From: Marinomonas rhizomae
Lineage (GTDB): Bacteria > Pseudomonadota > Gammaproteobacteria > Pseudomonadales > Marinomonadaceae
Length of the DNA stretch: 64,000 nt
NCBI RefSeq assembly: GCF_024397855.1
Contig: NZ_CP073343.1
Location: 3,410,001 to 3,474,000 of the forward strand
Direction of reading: 5' to 3'
Numbering within the stretch: the stretch's first letter is position 1; every line of letters starts with the position of its first letter. Under the pieces are notes generated by a model. It saw only the letters and a program-made list of their open reading frames with translations. It did no database searches and was not told where the DNA came from. Positions 10,743 through 22,927 of this stretch are shown piece by piece. A program made the translations under genes and the position numbers.

Positions 10743-11306
10743 ATGGAAAATATACGTTGCGCTTGGTGTTTAGGATCTCCCGAATACATTCATTACCATG
10801 ATACAGAATGGGGAATCCCTATTTATGACGACCAATCGCTGTTTGAATGCATTGTACTAGAAAGCGCTCAAGCAGGTCTAAGCTGGATTACTATTTTACG
10901 CAAGCGAGAAGGTTATCGAGCGCTTTTTCACAACTTTGACCCTGTAAAAGTCGCTAACATGACCGAAGCCGACGTAGAGCGATTACTACTGGATGAACGT
11001 ATTGTCCGCCACCGCGCAAAAATAGAAGCCACCATTAACAACGCCAAAGCCTTTTTAAACATTGCTGACGAGTTCGGCTCGTTTAGCGAATATTACTGGG
11101 CGTTTAGCGATAACAAAATCATTGATAACCCAATCGGCCATCATACAGACGCGCCCGCTGTGACCGAACTATCCACTCGTTTCGCCAAAGATTTGAAGAA
11201 AAGAGGCTTTAAATTCCTGGGCGCCACGACTTGTTATGCCTTTATGCAAGCAACTGGCATGGTGAATGATCATATTGAGGATTGTGTATCGCGAAAGAAC
11301 AAATAA
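10743..11306 (+). CDS. tag: DNA-3-methyladenine glycosylase I
   Basis: Tag, 187 residues, removes 3-methyladenine from alkylated DNA. The N-terminal zinc-binding and base-pocket region RCAWCLGSPEYIHYHDTEWG is intact (Cys and His ligands), as is the helix-hairpin-helix segment with ESAQAGLSWITILRKRE. The distal zinc ligands are likely in the C-terminal GATTCYAFMQATGMVNDHIEDC. It is single and divergent from nudF across 95 bp. Confidence 0.95.
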   Translation: MENIRCAWCLGSPEYIHYHDTEWGIPIYDDQSLFECIVLESAQAGLSWITILRKREGYRALFHNFDPVKVANMTEADVERLLLDERIVRHRAKIEATINNAKAFLNIADEFGSFSEYYWAFSDNKIIDNPIGHHTDAPAVTELSTRFAKDLKKRGFKFLGATTCYAFMQATGMVNDHIEDCVSRKNK

Positions 11307-11359
11307 ATTGCTTAAGCACTCATAAACAGAAGCAGTTCCTTGATTTCATTAATGTTTAG

Positions 11360-13619
<2,260 letters not shown>

Positions 13620-13622
13620 CCA

Positions 13623-14354
13623 ATGAAAGATGCTTCTCTTTTGCAGAACAATATAGACGATCAAACACCATATCGAGTCGCTGTGATTCCAGCCCGCGGT
13701 AGGTCTCAGCGCATTCCAAGGAAAAATATTCGTTTGCTGGATGGTAAACCCTTGATTGGTTACTCCATCGAAACCGCGATTGCTTCCGGCCTATTTGATC
13801 GAGTAATTGTATCTACCGATGACTTGGAAATTGCAGAAGTTGCTCGACAATTTGGTGCCGAAACACCGTTTTTTCGCCCTGCTGACTTAGCCGATCATAT
13901 GACTGGCACCACACCCGTTATGCAGCACGCATTACGCTGTTTAATCGATGAAGACAAAACACCAGACCAAGCCTGCTTGATTTATGCGACTTGCCCAATG
14001 CTGACACCAAGAGATTTACAGCAAGGATTGGCACAGCTTGACGAATCCACTGCCTTTTGCTTTTCTGCTACGACGTTTGCTTTCCCTATTCAGCGTGCGC
14101 TTCATATTCAAAAAAATGGCGAACTAGCGCCTATGTTCCCTGAACACATTGGCAAGCGCTCACAAGATCTAACTGAAGCTATTCACGATGCTGGGCAGTT
14201 TTATTGGGCAAGTACACAAGACTGGTTTGATGAAGACATTTTTGGTGCTAAATCTAAGCCTTTATTGCTACCAAGACACAGAATTCAAGATTTGGACACC
14301 GAGGAGGATTGGTTGCGTTTAACGCAAATCATGGCGCTGAAAAATATGAGTTAA
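13623..14354 (+). CDS. pseF: Pseudaminic acid cytidylyltransferase
   Basis: Last enzyme of the pathway; it activates pseudaminic acid with CTP to give CMP-Pse. It is a 243-residue CMP-sialate synthetase-type protein with the nucleotide-binding VIPARGRSQRIPRKNIR (about 21-37), VSTDDLEIA and a C-terminal PRHRIQDLDTEEDW. A short N-terminal extension of about 15 residues precedes the core. Its 3' end overlaps the 3' end of the convergent pseG by 26 bp. Confidence 0.94.
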   Translation: MKDASLLQNNIDDQTPYRVAVIPARGRSQRIPRKNIRLLDGKPLIGYSIETAIASGLFDRVIVSTDDLEIAEVARQFGAETPFFRPADLADHMTGTTPVMQHALRCLIDEDKTPDQACLIYATCPMLTPRDLQQGLAQLDESTAFCFSATTFAFPIQRALHIQKNGELAPMFPEHIGKRSQDLTEAIHDAGQFYWASTQDWFDEDIFGAKSKPLLLPRHRIQDLDTEEDWLRLTQIMALKNMS

Positions 14355-15357
14355 TGGTTTTTGCCACGCGATTGGCACCCTCTCCATCAACCAAACTCCT
14401 AGCCGTTTTGCTAGCTTCTTGCCGCCACTCAATATCCAGCCAGTGACGGTTAACCTCTTCAACCAATAGCTTCACACGTTGCTGTCGAACGTCTTCCACA
14501 ATGTTATCAAACCGAACCGAACGACACCAATTCAGTGGAACATGCTGCTGAAGAGAACGAGTTTGATTGTCTGCGACTTGAGCAAAAACGGTCGGCACGC
14601 CTATGCAGGCAAGTTCAAATAAAGTACCACCAGCGGCAGAGATCGCCATCTTGGCTTGCTTCATTAACGGCGTAACATCCGCCAAACCTTGCTCAAAAGC
14701 GATATTATTAACTCGACAAAAATGGATCACTTGATCTGCATTTTTGGCATTCGCACCCAATAACACCTGAATGTACTTTGTAGGAAAATTGGACACCAAT
14801 AAGGCATTGAGTATAGGCAAGGTTAAAGCAAGCGGGTCGGTTCCACCAAGGGTAATAAGCAGTTGTTCTGGCGAGCTTTGGCTTTCGTCCAGCTGTTGAA
14901 AAGCCGGCCTTAACAACGCATAACGACTTCCTACTAATGGAAACTCAATGTGCTTGGAATAGTCTTGTTGCAGAGGGTTAAGCAACCATTTGGCGGGAAA
15001 CTCGCCCCTGTCATTCATGTCATCCAATACAAGAAGGTTTGTTTGATACTGATAAAGCTGAGCAATATCATCGGCACTGTAGTCGTAATGATCTAAGATG
15101 ACCAAGTCAGCTTGTTGCGCCAACGATAAAAACTCTGTTTTGCCCTCTTTTTTAGCAACTTTTTTTTCAATAGAGTCTTGTTCAGACTGTCCACCGATAA
15201 AACAATCATCAGGGGAAGCAAAGGCTTGATATCGACGGTCCACAACAAACTGACATTGCCAACCTAATTGAGTAAAAGCGTGGACCAAGGCTTGGCAGCG
15301 AACCCTATGCCCCATGCCGATGTCGACAGAGGCATCGGCTCGCACCAAAAGTTTCAC
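14329..15357 (-). CDS. pseG: UDP-2,4-diacetamido-2,4,6-trideoxy-beta-L-altropyranose hydrolase
   Basis: PseG removes UDP from the acetylated intermediate, releasing the free sugar used by PseI. From a GTG at 15357 it has 342 residues, opening VKLLVRADASVDIGMGHRVR with the invariant GxGH-type glycine/histidine loop, and later ITLGGTDPLAL and AGGTLFELACIGVPT as in the MurG-like GT-B fold. The GTG overlaps the pseI stop as GTGA, so it is coupled to pseI. An upstream in-frame ATG would lie within pseI and is not needed. No GNAT (PseH) domain is fused to it. Confidence 0.9.
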   Translation of the reverse strand: MKLLVRADASVDIGMGHRVRCQALVHAFTQLGWQCQFVVDRRYQAFASPDDCFIGGQSEQDSIEKKVAKKEGKTEFLSLAQQADLVILDHYDYSADDIAQLYQYQTNLLVLDDMNDRGEFPAKWLLNPLQQDYSKHIEFPLVGSRYALLRPAFQQLDESQSSPEQLLITLGGTDPLALTLPILNALLVSNFPTKYIQVLLGANAKNADQVIHFCRVNNIAFEQGLADVTPLMKQAKMAISAAGGTLFELACIGVPTVFAQVADNQTRSLQQHVPLNWCRSVRFDNIVEDVRQQRVKLLVEEVNRHWLDIEWRQEASKTARSLVDGEGANRVAKTINSYFSAP

Positions 15358-16385
15358 GCCATCATTTCCCAAGTAAGCGGCTGACCTTTTTGCGCATCCG
15401 CCACTAATGTTTTGCCTAATACGTCGGGCCAATGTTTAGGCGCTAGACCGAACGACGGGCGAATGATTTTCAGGTGTTCTTCGGTCAATATGGTGCCAGC
15501 GGGCAAATCTATAGCCACATAAATAGAACGGCGGTATTTTTTCGCGGCTTGCTCGGCATCTGAACCACCATAAGTCACCGTACCAAGCGCGGCCTTTGCC
15601 GCACGGCAAGCAACCACCAGCGCTTTCATTTCCGCAGGCTCCATGGAGAACTCAGCATCTACACCGCCGGCACTACGATCCAACACAAAGTGTTTTTCAA
15701 TCACAGTGGCACCCAGTGCCGTTGCTGCAACCGCCGCGCCTAGGCCTTGAGTATGATCGGACAAACCAACAGGACAACCAGTTTTTTCCGCTAAATCCGC
15801 CATGGTAACTAAGTTAGAGTCTTCTATTTTAGAAGGATACGTACTAGTGCATTTAAGCAAGGTTAACGGGTTATCGCCAATGACTCGAATGGTTGCTACC
15901 GCTTCCGCGATTTCTTCTTCGCTTGCCATGCCCGTGGACATGATAATAGGCTTACCGGTTCGTGCAACGGCTTGAATTAGCGGGATGTCGGTCATCTCAA
16001 AAGAGGCGATTTTATATAAGGGCACATCGATGGATTCTAAAAATGCCACCGCACTGAGGTCAAAAGGCGAACTAAATGCCACCAAGCCTAAAGACTCAGC
16101 CAGCTCAAACAAAGGCTTATGCCATTCCCAAGGCGTCGACGCCTTGGCATAAAGATCATAAAGGTTTGAACCACGCCATAAACTGTCACTTTCAGACACC
16201 ATAAACTCACCATGACGAACATCTAGCGTCATAGTGTCTGGTGTATAGGTTTGTAGCTTAATAGCATCTACACCCGCGTCGGCCGCAGCGTGAATCATGG
16301 CTTTAGCAAGTTCAAAATCTTGGTCATGGTTGCCCGATAACTCAGCAATAATAAAAGGCATTTTTTCAAACATAGCTTCGAACAT
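15354..16385 (-). CDS. pseI: Pseudaminic acid synthase
   Basis: PseI condenses the PseG product with phosphoenolpyruvate to form pseudaminic acid. The 343-residue protein has the NeuB TIM-barrel domain (FIIAELSGNHDQDFELAKAM; IKLQTYTPDTMT; MSTGMAS; LKCTSTYPS; GLSDHTQG; EKHFVLDR). The C-terminal SAF/antifreeze-like domain starts near RRSIYVAIDLPAG. It follows the Maf gene by 2 bp and overlaps pseG, so maf-pseI-pseG probably form the end of the leftward flagellin-associated operon. Confidence 0.95.
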   Translation of the reverse strand: MFEAMFEKMPFIIAELSGNHDQDFELAKAMIHAAADAGVDAIKLQTYTPDTMTLDVRHGEFMVSESDSLWRGSNLYDLYAKASTPWEWHKPLFELAESLGLVAFSSPFDLSAVAFLESIDVPLYKIASFEMTDIPLIQAVARTGKPIIMSTGMASEEEIAEAVATIRVIGDNPLTLLKCTSTYPSKIEDSNLVTMADLAEKTGCPVGLSDHTQGLGAAVAATALGATVIEKHFVLDRSAGGVDAEFSMEPAEMKALVVACRAAKAALGTVTYGGSDAEQAAKKYRRSIYVAIDLPAGTILTEEHLKIIRPSFGLAPKHWPDVLGKTLVADAQKGQPLTWEMMA

Positions 16386-16387
16386 AA

Positions 16388-18496
16388 TTAACCGTTGTAG
16401 TAAGTAATCAAGTGATCGTTGCCTTTATCTACATAGTCAGAGGCTTGCTGGAGCATACTTGGCATTTCTTCAAGGAATTCACACCAAGGCGTGAACAAAT
16501 GACGGGCACGAGCAACCGTTGCCGCCTCGTCTTCAAACTTAAATAAGAACTGTACTATTAAAAAAGCGGAATAAGTGAAAGAACCGATCAATAAGTCATG
16601 AATGTGACGATAAACACTGCCTCGTAAAAAATAGATTTCGCGATGATAAGACCAAAGTAAATTACAAACGTCTTCCCGAGTTTTGATTGAATCGTCCCAG
16701 CCGCTTTGAAGAGTTTTACTAATTTTTAGAAAATCGTCTACAGAAATGAGACTATCCGTCGTTTGTTGCAAAACGGCAGTCGGCGGTTCAGTGAAAAATG
16801 CATTTTCCAACAAATCAATGACTTTTTTATGGTCAATTTCAGGATCAGTAATAAGAACATCTTCAATCAAAAGAGGCGTCACACCTTCAATTTTTGCCAC
16901 ATCAGACAAGTTAAAGCTTTCAAAATTACGACGTTTTTTCAAAGAGCGTATAAGAGACTCAAGCTGTACTCTAGAAGTATCCATGATGCCTGTTGCATAA
17001 ACGGTACCACCAAAGTTACCTTCTCGCTCTACCAGTTTGGCTTCTTGAAAAGTCTGAAAGCCCGATTCTTTGCCATCTTTATAATAACCACTGTGCACAG
17101 AATGGTGAGTATCTTTGTCTTTAAATCCGTTATCAACACCTAAGAAATAGACATTGTTAAGGCCAAATAAATGCACATAAGATAGGGCTAAGTTAGCAAC
17201 AATAGGATTACAGTAATTTAACTGCACATAGTTTTTATCATCGCCTTGATCGCGCGCATGTGCCAAAATTAATGAGGTTATTGCCTCACCAGGTTTTAAG
17301 CCCATCCCTGATCGATCAAAATAATCAAAATATTCTGGGTGCATAACATCGACACTAAGCCCCCAAATCCCTTTTAGATACTCTTTGTCTAAAAACAAAA
17401 ATTTATCAACCGTCTGCTTCATTCGCTCGATATCTACATGAATGTCGGGCACAATTCCTAGCTTACTAAGAGTATTAATGGTCGAACCACATGAAATCAA
17501 CAAAACTTGCCCACGAATTTCTTTGATCAACTCAATCCCTTGATCAAGTGAAGGGCCGTTACCCAGAATAAAAACGGGGACATTGATCACCCACTTAGGC
17601 AATAACTCACGCCCTTGAAAATGGGCAACTTTCGTCTTGGGAAGCGACCTTAAACCTTGGGCAATACCAATTAAAGCATCGTCAAAAAATCCCCAGCCCA
17701 TGACTTGGCGGGAATAATGCTTTTTAAAATAGTCTAAGGCTTTATTATTTTCTGGGCTTTTGTAACCCATGAACAAATAGGTTTCTGGAGCCAAGAAATA
17801 ACCGTTTTCTTGTAACTGAAGAAGATAAATGTCTGTAAATTCATCCGGCTGGATACCTAGAAAAAAATGAACGGTTCGACCATCGCGGTTAAATTTATCG
17901 AGTATCTCTTCCCAGTCTATCGCGTATAAAGAGTAGTGAAAAAAGTCTAAGTCACTCTCATACAAGTAGAGGTGTTTTATTTCCCTGCTATTTAGCAACA
18001 ATTCAAGTTGATAACCAAACTCAATTCCAAAAACAATAGCGGCACCGGCAAACTCAGGCCACTCTTTCTGTTCCACTAAACCAGCAGATTGAATTTCAAT
18101 TTCGTCGAGGATTTTATTGCTGTAAAAAACATGGCGGCTTTCATTATTAACCGAGCGCTCTAGATTAAGAAGTGTTTTGGCAGGTTTAGAAAGCGCGTAG
18201 TCGACCTTATCTTTAGCTTGAGCTCTAGGGTCTTTTGAAAATAGAGGAACGCCAATATCTTCTCTAAAAACATTCATGTCACCCGATTCTTCCAAGTATA
18301 CATAACGCTTTTTAGGGCTATAGTCCTTAAGCTCATCATAAATATGCGGCATGATCTGAGAAAAAGTCGCCATGTTTTTAATATAACGATCCGTCAACTC
18401 TTGGTCTTTTTCTCTTAATCTTGCGACGCCTTCTTTGAACGTAGCGAGAAATTCCTCAGCATGCTTAATATTGGAGCCACTGTCTTCATTCTGCAT
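16388..18496 (-). CDS. Motility-associated factor (Maf) glycosyltransferase, DUF115 family
   Basis: Large cytoplasmic protein of 702 residues of the Maf/DUF115 (MAF_flag10) family, which transfers pseudaminic or legionaminic acid to Ser/Thr of flagellin in Campylobacter, Aeromonas and Magnetospirillum. The DUF115 core is visible in the middle: FILGNGPSLDQGIELIKEI, LISCGSTINTLSKLGIVPD, then HVDIE, and further on VYFLGVDNGFKDKDTHHSVH. A predicted helical N-terminal domain precedes it. It overlaps the fliT-like gene by 11 bp and sits directly before pseI-pseG. This strongly suggests it glycosylates the flagellins encoded at 21144 and 24361. Confidence 0.9.
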   Translation of the reverse strand: MQNEDSGSNIKHAEEFLATFKEGVARLREKDQELTDRYIKNMATFSQIMPHIYDELKDYSPKKRYVYLEESGDMNVFREDIGVPLFSKDPRAQAKDKVDYALSKPAKTLLNLERSVNNESRHVFYSNKILDEIEIQSAGLVEQKEWPEFAGAAIVFGIEFGYQLELLLNSREIKHLYLYESDLDFFHYSLYAIDWEEILDKFNRDGRTVHFFLGIQPDEFTDIYLLQLQENGYFLAPETYLFMGYKSPENNKALDYFKKHYSRQVMGWGFFDDALIGIAQGLRSLPKTKVAHFQGRELLPKWVINVPVFILGNGPSLDQGIELIKEIRGQVLLISCGSTINTLSKLGIVPDIHVDIERMKQTVDKFLFLDKEYLKGIWGLSVDVMHPEYFDYFDRSGMGLKPGEAITSLILAHARDQGDDKNYVQLNYCNPIVANLALSYVHLFGLNNVYFLGVDNGFKDKDTHHSVHSGYYKDGKESGFQTFQEAKLVEREGNFGGTVYATGIMDTSRVQLESLIRSLKKRRNFESFNLSDVAKIEGVTPLLIEDVLITDPEIDHKKVIDLLENAFFTEPPTAVLQQTTDSLISVDDFLKISKTLQSGWDDSIKTREDVCNLLWSYHREIYFLRGSVYRHIHDLLIGSFTYSAFLIVQFLFKFEDEAATVARARHLFTPWCEFLEEMPSMLQQASDYVDKGNDHLITYYNG

Positions 18497-18782
18497 GCTT
18501 CACGCCTTTGTATTTGCTGACACTCTTACGAACTTTGATGGATTGATATAGTTGATTATGCATAGCTTTGTGGGTGTTTTTAACTATTAGAATTGCTGAC
18601 TGGTGCACTTTAATAAGACACTTTAATTTTTCATTCACTAAAGCATTTTTTTTGTCGGGCTCCAAAGAAAATATAAAATCATTATTTTCTGCGCACAACC
18701 GCTGAATTTCATCTAAATCTTCTAATGATACCGCTTCTTCTAACGCATCAGTTAACAGGGTCAACTGGTCTATATCAAGCAT
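18486..18782 (-). CDS. FliT-like flagellar chaperone
   Basis: Short helical protein of 98 residues rich in Leu, Glu and Lys, with an acidic N-terminal half (DALEEAVSLEDLDEIQRLC) and a basic C-terminus. Sequence alone is not decisive. Its position immediately after fliS with an 8-bp overlap, its size and its helical character fit FliT, the chaperone of the cap protein FliD. It also overlaps maf. I would call it FliT-like rather than assign the symbol. Confidence 0.6.
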   Translation of the reverse strand: MLDIDQLTLLTDALEEAVSLEDLDEIQRLCAENNDFIFSLEPDKKNALVNEKLKCLIKVHQSAILIVKNTHKAMHNQLYQSIKVRKSVSKYKGVKHAE

Positions 18783-19215
18783 TAACTGCCCCAGCAGTCA
18801 TATCATCTACACCACTGTAAGCTTGCTGTTTATCTGCTTCAGTGATTTGATCCCAAGCGCCTTTAATTTGTAAAATCAAACCAATTACTTGGTCAATAAC
18901 CGCACAATCTTTAGACACACTAGCTTCATTGATACGCATGATCATGTAATCATACAAACCATCTAAATTATCAACAAGCTCAGGGTTAACGTCGCGATCT
19001 AGCGCATCTCTTAGCGCATTAATAATTTCAATTGCGCGAGTAAAAGCGGCGGCTTTTCCAGCCCAGTCTGCACGCTCCATACAGCCTTTTCCTAACGCCA
19101 ATCGCTCTAAAGCACCTTGCATTAAAAGTTGTATGACTCTATGAGGATCTGCCGAGGCTAAATCGGATTTAATAGAGTCCTTTTTATAGGCCTGGATCCC
19201 TTTTTTCCCGTACAT
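18775..19215 (-). CDS. fliS: Flagellar export chaperone FliS
   Basis: FliS, 146 residues, binds the disordered C-terminus of flagellin and prevents premature polymerisation in the cytoplasm. The family pattern is present: GIQAYKKDSIKSDLASADPH, then RVIQLLMQGALERLALGKGCME, LDRDVNPELVDNLDGLYDYM and a final helix with GAWDQI. It lies 44 bp after fliD in the fliC-flaG-fliD-fliS-fliT order. Confidence 0.94.
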   Translation of the reverse strand: MYGKKGIQAYKKDSIKSDLASADPHRVIQLLMQGALERLALGKGCMERADWAGKAAAFTRAIEIINALRDALDRDVNPELVDNLDGLYDYMIMRINEASVSKDCAVIDQVIGLILQIKGAWDQITEADKQQAYSGVDDMTAGAVNA

Positions 19216-19258
19216 AAAACAACCTCAAAATATTTACTAAAACGACAACGTCGTCATA

Positions 19259-20614
19259 TTACAATTTATTCAGCATTGAGTTGAGATAATCACCTTGAGC
19301 ATTCATGTTTGCAAGCTGTGTATCCAAGCTTGTAAACTTACTGCGCAAAGATGCTTCATACTTCTCCATGCGTGCCTCATAGTCAGAAAGTGACTCTTCT
19401 GTACTACTTATCGACTTAGATACGGAATCCTTTAGGGTACTATTCATTCCTCTTGGGCCTGCATAGCTACCTAACAAGTTATCAAGAGATTTTGCTAATC
19501 CATCGCTCCCAACAAACAGAGAAGCCACACCGTCGAAATCTGTATCTGCGGCACGGTTAAATTTTTCACTGTCATAAGCAAGGGTACCGTTATCCAGCAG
19601 CTCTACGCCAACATCAAAAATAGAAGTAAATGGGCTACCAGGACTGGCATGATTAGACATTAAGTCACCCGCTAAAGAGGTGCTTAGATTTCGGATCATG
19701 CTGTTGCCATTTAGCACGGCTCCTCTTGCAGTATTGCGCTTAAAAACAGCAATTAGATCATTGTAGGAATTAACAAAACCTTGAATACTTTCTTCAACTT
19801 TTTCTTTATTGTAGGTCACTTCGACCTTGGCGGGCTCTTTTGAAACATCTAATGCCTTAATAGATAAGCCTGCAATAGCATCATCAAAGTCATTAGAGTC
19901 ACTGCGTACAGAAATGCCGTCAACGGTTATAGATGCATCTTGCGCTTCACCTCCCTCAGGAACACTCAAACCAGGGAAAAAACCACCCAGTGCTGCACTG
20001 TCCAAAGTTAAGTTGTCGCTATCAATATTTAGAGTATTTCCGGCGCCTGTTTTAGTTGAGGTAATGGTAAAAAACATATGCCCTTCACCATCGTCAACTA
20101 AGTTCGCCGACACTCCAAAATCTTTTCCCTCTGAGTTTATCTGCTCTCGGAGTTTAGATAATGTTGTATCAGGTTTAACATCAAGCACAAGTTTTTCATC
20201 ACCAGCTGTTAATGTGAGCTTACCACCAGACGAAGTAACCGTTTCATCTCGTGATGAAAAAGACGAAATATCTGAAACTAAACGACTACCTTTCGCGAGC
20301 TGATTGACTTGAATGGAATAGCTATCTGTAGAAGCGGTTTTACCAGGAGTAACTGTGAAAGACTCTTTACCACTTTTTTGCTCAACAACCGCATTACGGC
20401 CTGAAAAAAGGTCATCATCATTTAAGTTTTTTACATAAGTTTTAAAATTATCTATTGCAGAGCCAACTGAACCAAGTGCAGAAAGCTCGGCTTCGTAATT
20501 CGCCAACTTATTTTCATATAATTTTACTTTTGTGTCTCTTCTGGCACTTACCATATCACTTACTAGAGACTCAAGATCAATACCAGATCCAGCACCTAAT
20601 GAGCCAATAGCCAT
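19259..20614 (-). CDS. fliD: Flagellar hook-associated protein 2 (filament cap)
   Basis: FliD, 451 residues, forms the cap that folds incoming flagellin at the filament tip. The N-terminal LGAGSGIDLESLVSDMVSAR and the C-terminal coiled-coil RMEKYEASLRSKFTSLDTQL, then LANMNAQGDYL, are the conserved D0/D1 parts. The middle contains the FliD repeat-like hydrophobic segments, including ASITVDGISVRSDSNDFDDA. It follows flaG after about 40 bp and precedes fliS. Confidence 0.95.
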   Translation of the reverse strand: MAIGSLGAGSGIDLESLVSDMVSARRDTKVKLYENKLANYEAELSALGSVGSAIDNFKTYVKNLNDDDLFSGRNAVVEQKSGKESFTVTPGKTASTDSYSIQVNQLAKGSRLVSDISSFSSRDETVTSSGGKLTLTAGDEKLVLDVKPDTTLSKLREQINSEGKDFGVSANLVDDGEGHMFFTITSTKTGAGNTLNIDSDNLTLDSAALGGFFPGLSVPEGGEAQDASITVDGISVRSDSNDFDDAIAGLSIKALDVSKEPAKVEVTYNKEKVEESIQGFVNSYNDLIAVFKRNTARGAVLNGNSMIRNLSTSLAGDLMSNHASPGSPFTSIFDVGVELLDNGTLAYDSEKFNRAADTDFDGVASLFVGSDGLAKSLDNLLGSYAGPRGMNSTLKDSVSKSISSTEESLSDYEARMEKYEASLRSKFTSLDTQLANMNAQGDYLNSMLNKL

Positions 20615-20654
20615 ACAAAATCTCCTAGTTTCAACGCCTTTTATTTACAGTAGA

Positions 20655-21080
20655 TTACACCTCACTATTAACTAAGGTGCCTTTCACGTCACTTAATTGG
20701 TTCATGATAGCATCAATTCTTTCCGACATTTTAAGAAACTCTTCTGTCGGCATTTGGCGAACCACATCACCTGTAGCCTGATCTAAAACTTTAACGATAT
20801 TTTTGCTACGGTCTTCAGTCATTTCAAAGGATAATTGAACATTTAACTGAGACATTTTACGGTTTGCATTTTCAATTTTTTCAGGTTCAATCTTAGGCGA
20901 ATCAGCAAATTTCTGATTATCACTGCTTTTATTTTCCGCTTTATTACTATCGGCTGAAGTTTGAATAGCTTTAGCATTCGCTTCACGCTGCGCTTTAAAT
21001 TGCTCCCCCATACGCTGATCTTGTCTGGTAGCAACAACGCCCACAGACTGTTTTGAAAAATCACTAGAATTAATAGACAT
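20655..21080 (-). CDS. flaG: FlaG family protein
   Basis: FlaG, 141 residues. The C-terminal half holds the family signature: LSFEMTEDRSKNIVKVLDQA, then TGDVVRQMPTEEFLKMSERI. The N-terminal half is polar and low in complexity (Gln, Lys, Asn). FlaG influences filament length and is typically encoded between flagellin and fliD in polar flagellates, as here. An attenuating hairpin separates it from the flagellin gene. Confidence 0.9.
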   Translation of the reverse strand: MSINSSDFSKQSVGVVATRQDQRMGEQFKAQREANAKAIQTSADSNKAENKSSDNQKFADSPKIEPEKIENANRKMSQLNVQLSFEMTEDRSKNIVKVLDQATGDVVRQMPTEEFLKMSERIDAIMNQLSDVKGTLVNSEV

Positions 21081-21100
21081 ACACTAGTCCTCTGAATGAG

Positions 21101-21131
21101 ACAAAAGCTGGAACAAGGCCCCAGCTTTTCG
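21101..21131 (-). terminator. Hairpin after the distal flagellin gene
   Basis: Perfect 9-bp stem AAAAGCTGG / CCAGCTTTT with a 9-base loop between the flagellin stop and flaG. The following T run is short on the minus strand, so it may act as a partial terminator that keeps flaG-fliD expression below flagellin. Confidence 0.6.
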
Positions 21132-21143
21132 TTTTCACTAATT

Positions 21144-22244
21144 TTAGCCCAATAGAGACAACGCAGTTTGAGGACGTTGGTTTGCTTGAGCTAAGATAGA
21201 TGAACTCGCTTGTTGAAGAATCTGAGCACTTGTTAGTTTAGCTGTTTCTTCCGCAAAGTCAGCATCACGTACACGTGAACGTGCAGCAGATACGTTTTCA
21301 GTAATGTTACTTAAGTTACTGATACTGGAACCAAAACGGTTTTGGACCGCACCCAACTCGGCACGCTTAGAACCAACGGCAGAAATCATGCCATCAAGAA
21401 TATCAATCATGCTTTGTGCATTGGCCATTGTCGTTACTGATGGAACACCAAAACCCTGCTCTGGATCACCAAAACTACTAGAACGGCTAGCTGGTGGCTC
21501 TGGCATTTCAGGAGCATTAGGATCTACATAAACTTCACCACGAGCTTCTGCATCCGCTTTTGCTTGAATTTCAGGGTCTACGTATTCTTCACCATTTGCT
21601 TCTGCTTGCGCTCTCGCTTCCGCTTTTGCAGCATCTTTTTGAGCTGAATAGTTGTTATAAGCAGCCATATCTTCTTGATACTTAGCTTCATCAGCCGCAT
21701 TTGAAGACAAACCAGCCATAGTGAAACCACCATTACCTGCGTAATCTTGGTTATCACCCGCACTCAAATCAAAACTGATTGTTTGATTTGAATCGGCACC
21801 TACTTGGTATACGCCATTGTAACTACCATCAAGTATAGCGCGTCCACCAAAGGTTGTGATAGAGGCGATACGGTCAATCTCTTGAGATAGCTGACCAATT
21901 TCTTGCTGGAGCGCTTTACGGTCATCATCAGAGTTTGATCCGTTTGCAGATTGGATAGACAAAGTACGCATACGCTGCAACATATTTGTCGTTTCATCCA
22001 ACGCACCTTCCGCAGTTTGCGCTACAGAAATACCGTCATTGGCGTTACGAACAGCCTGATTCAAACCATTAACCTGAGATGTTAATCGGTTAGAAATCTG
22101 CAAGCCAGCAGCATCATCTGCAGCACTGTTAATACGCAAACCAGAAGACAAGCGCTGGAAAGAGGTATCTAACGTGTTTCCTGATTTCATCAGCTGGCGC
22201 TGCGCACTTAAAGATGAAGTATTCGTATTTACGTATAAAGCCAT
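21144..22244 (-). CDS. fliC: Flagellin (second, repeat-array-proximal)
   Basis: Flagellin of 366 residues. The conserved D0/D1 ends are [20 protein letters not shown] with [18 protein letters not shown], and a C-terminal helix ending [20 protein letters not shown]. The variable centre is short and Ala/Glu-rich, with two copies of a (E/V)YVDP motif and a Pro-rich tail. Its own sigma-28 promoter lies about 50 bp upstream. It is a likely target of the Maf protein. Its ends are very similar to the flagellin at 24361, so the two are paralogues with different surface domains. Confidence 0.95.
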   Translation of the reverse strand: MALYVNTNTSSLSAQRQLMKSGNTLDTSFQRLSSGLRINSAADDAAGLQISNRLTSQVNGLNQAVRNANDGISVAQTAEGALDETTNMLQRMRTLSIQSANGSNSDDDRKALQQEIGQLSQEIDRIASITTFGGRAILDGSYNGVYQVGADSNQTISFDLSAGDNQDYAGNGGFTMAGLSSNAADEAKYQEDMAAYNNYSAQKDAAKAEARAQAEANGEEYVDPEIQAKADAEARGEVYVDPNAPEMPEPPASRSSSFGDPEQGFGVPSVTTMANAQSMIDILDGMISAVGSKRAELGAVQNRFGSSISNLSNITENVSAARSRVRDADFAEETAKLTSAQILQQASSSILAQANQRPQTALSLLG

Positions 22245-22294
22245 TATAGCCTCCTAGTTTTCATTTAATCCTGCAAAAAGCAGCTCGTATAAGG

Positions 22295-22321
22295 TTTTCG
22301 ACAATACTTTGAAAACCTTTA
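22295..22321 (-). promoter_or_regulatory. Sigma-28 (FliA) promoter of the flagellin gene at 21144
   Basis: Minus-strand TAAAGGTT-N11-GTCGAAAA against the consensus TAAAGTTT-N11-GCCGATAA, with exact 11-base spacing. It lies about 50 bp upstream of the flagellin ATG. Confidence 0.85.
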
Positions 22322-22795
22322 GTCAATTTAGGAATTATTTTTCCCTCAATCGGTAAAAAAATTCCCATAAAGCGGCAAATAACCGCCTAACTCATTGTTT
22401 TTAAAAATCTTTAATGAAAATCTTTTTTGAGAAAAATCTTTTCAATTTCTTTAAAAAAAGCCAAAAACGCGCACTTTTTTCTTTGAAAATCACTTTCCCC
22501 CATCAATTAATGACCCCCCCTTAAATAGCGCCTCTAAATAACACCTCTAGATTGCGTCTTTTTATTGCCATAAGCGGCACAGCACCACCTAAAAAGAACA
22601 CTTTTTTGCCACTAAAAATCACGATCAAAAAAACACATAAACCCACTTCCAATAAATGCCTTTCATCGTCATCAAACGTCACTAAGATAGATCAATAGGC
22701 AATAAACGTCAGACAACTAAGTGCCGCTGCAAACAATCATCACTGACAACACTGCCATTCATTTAAAACCCTCCGAGCATGCGGAATGATCACTC

Positions 22796-22927
22796 TTAAC
22801 CTAATATCCAGAGCTCACAAAAAAAATTAAATAGGACACATGAACACCGTTGAGGTAGAGCCTTCAATAAATGCCCAACTACCCAGCTCTGCTGCGAAAA
22901 ATCATCGCAAGTAATGTCGCTATTCAT
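22796..22927 (-). CDS. Array small ORF 6 (43 codons)
   Basis: Opens MNSDITCDDF like its neighbours, then diverges and stops early at TAA, so it looks truncated. A further decayed unit of 17 codons starts at 22762 (MNGSVVSDDC). Confidence 0.25.
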   Translation of the reverse strand: MNSDITCDDFSQQSWVVGHLLKALPQRCSCVLFNFFCELWILG

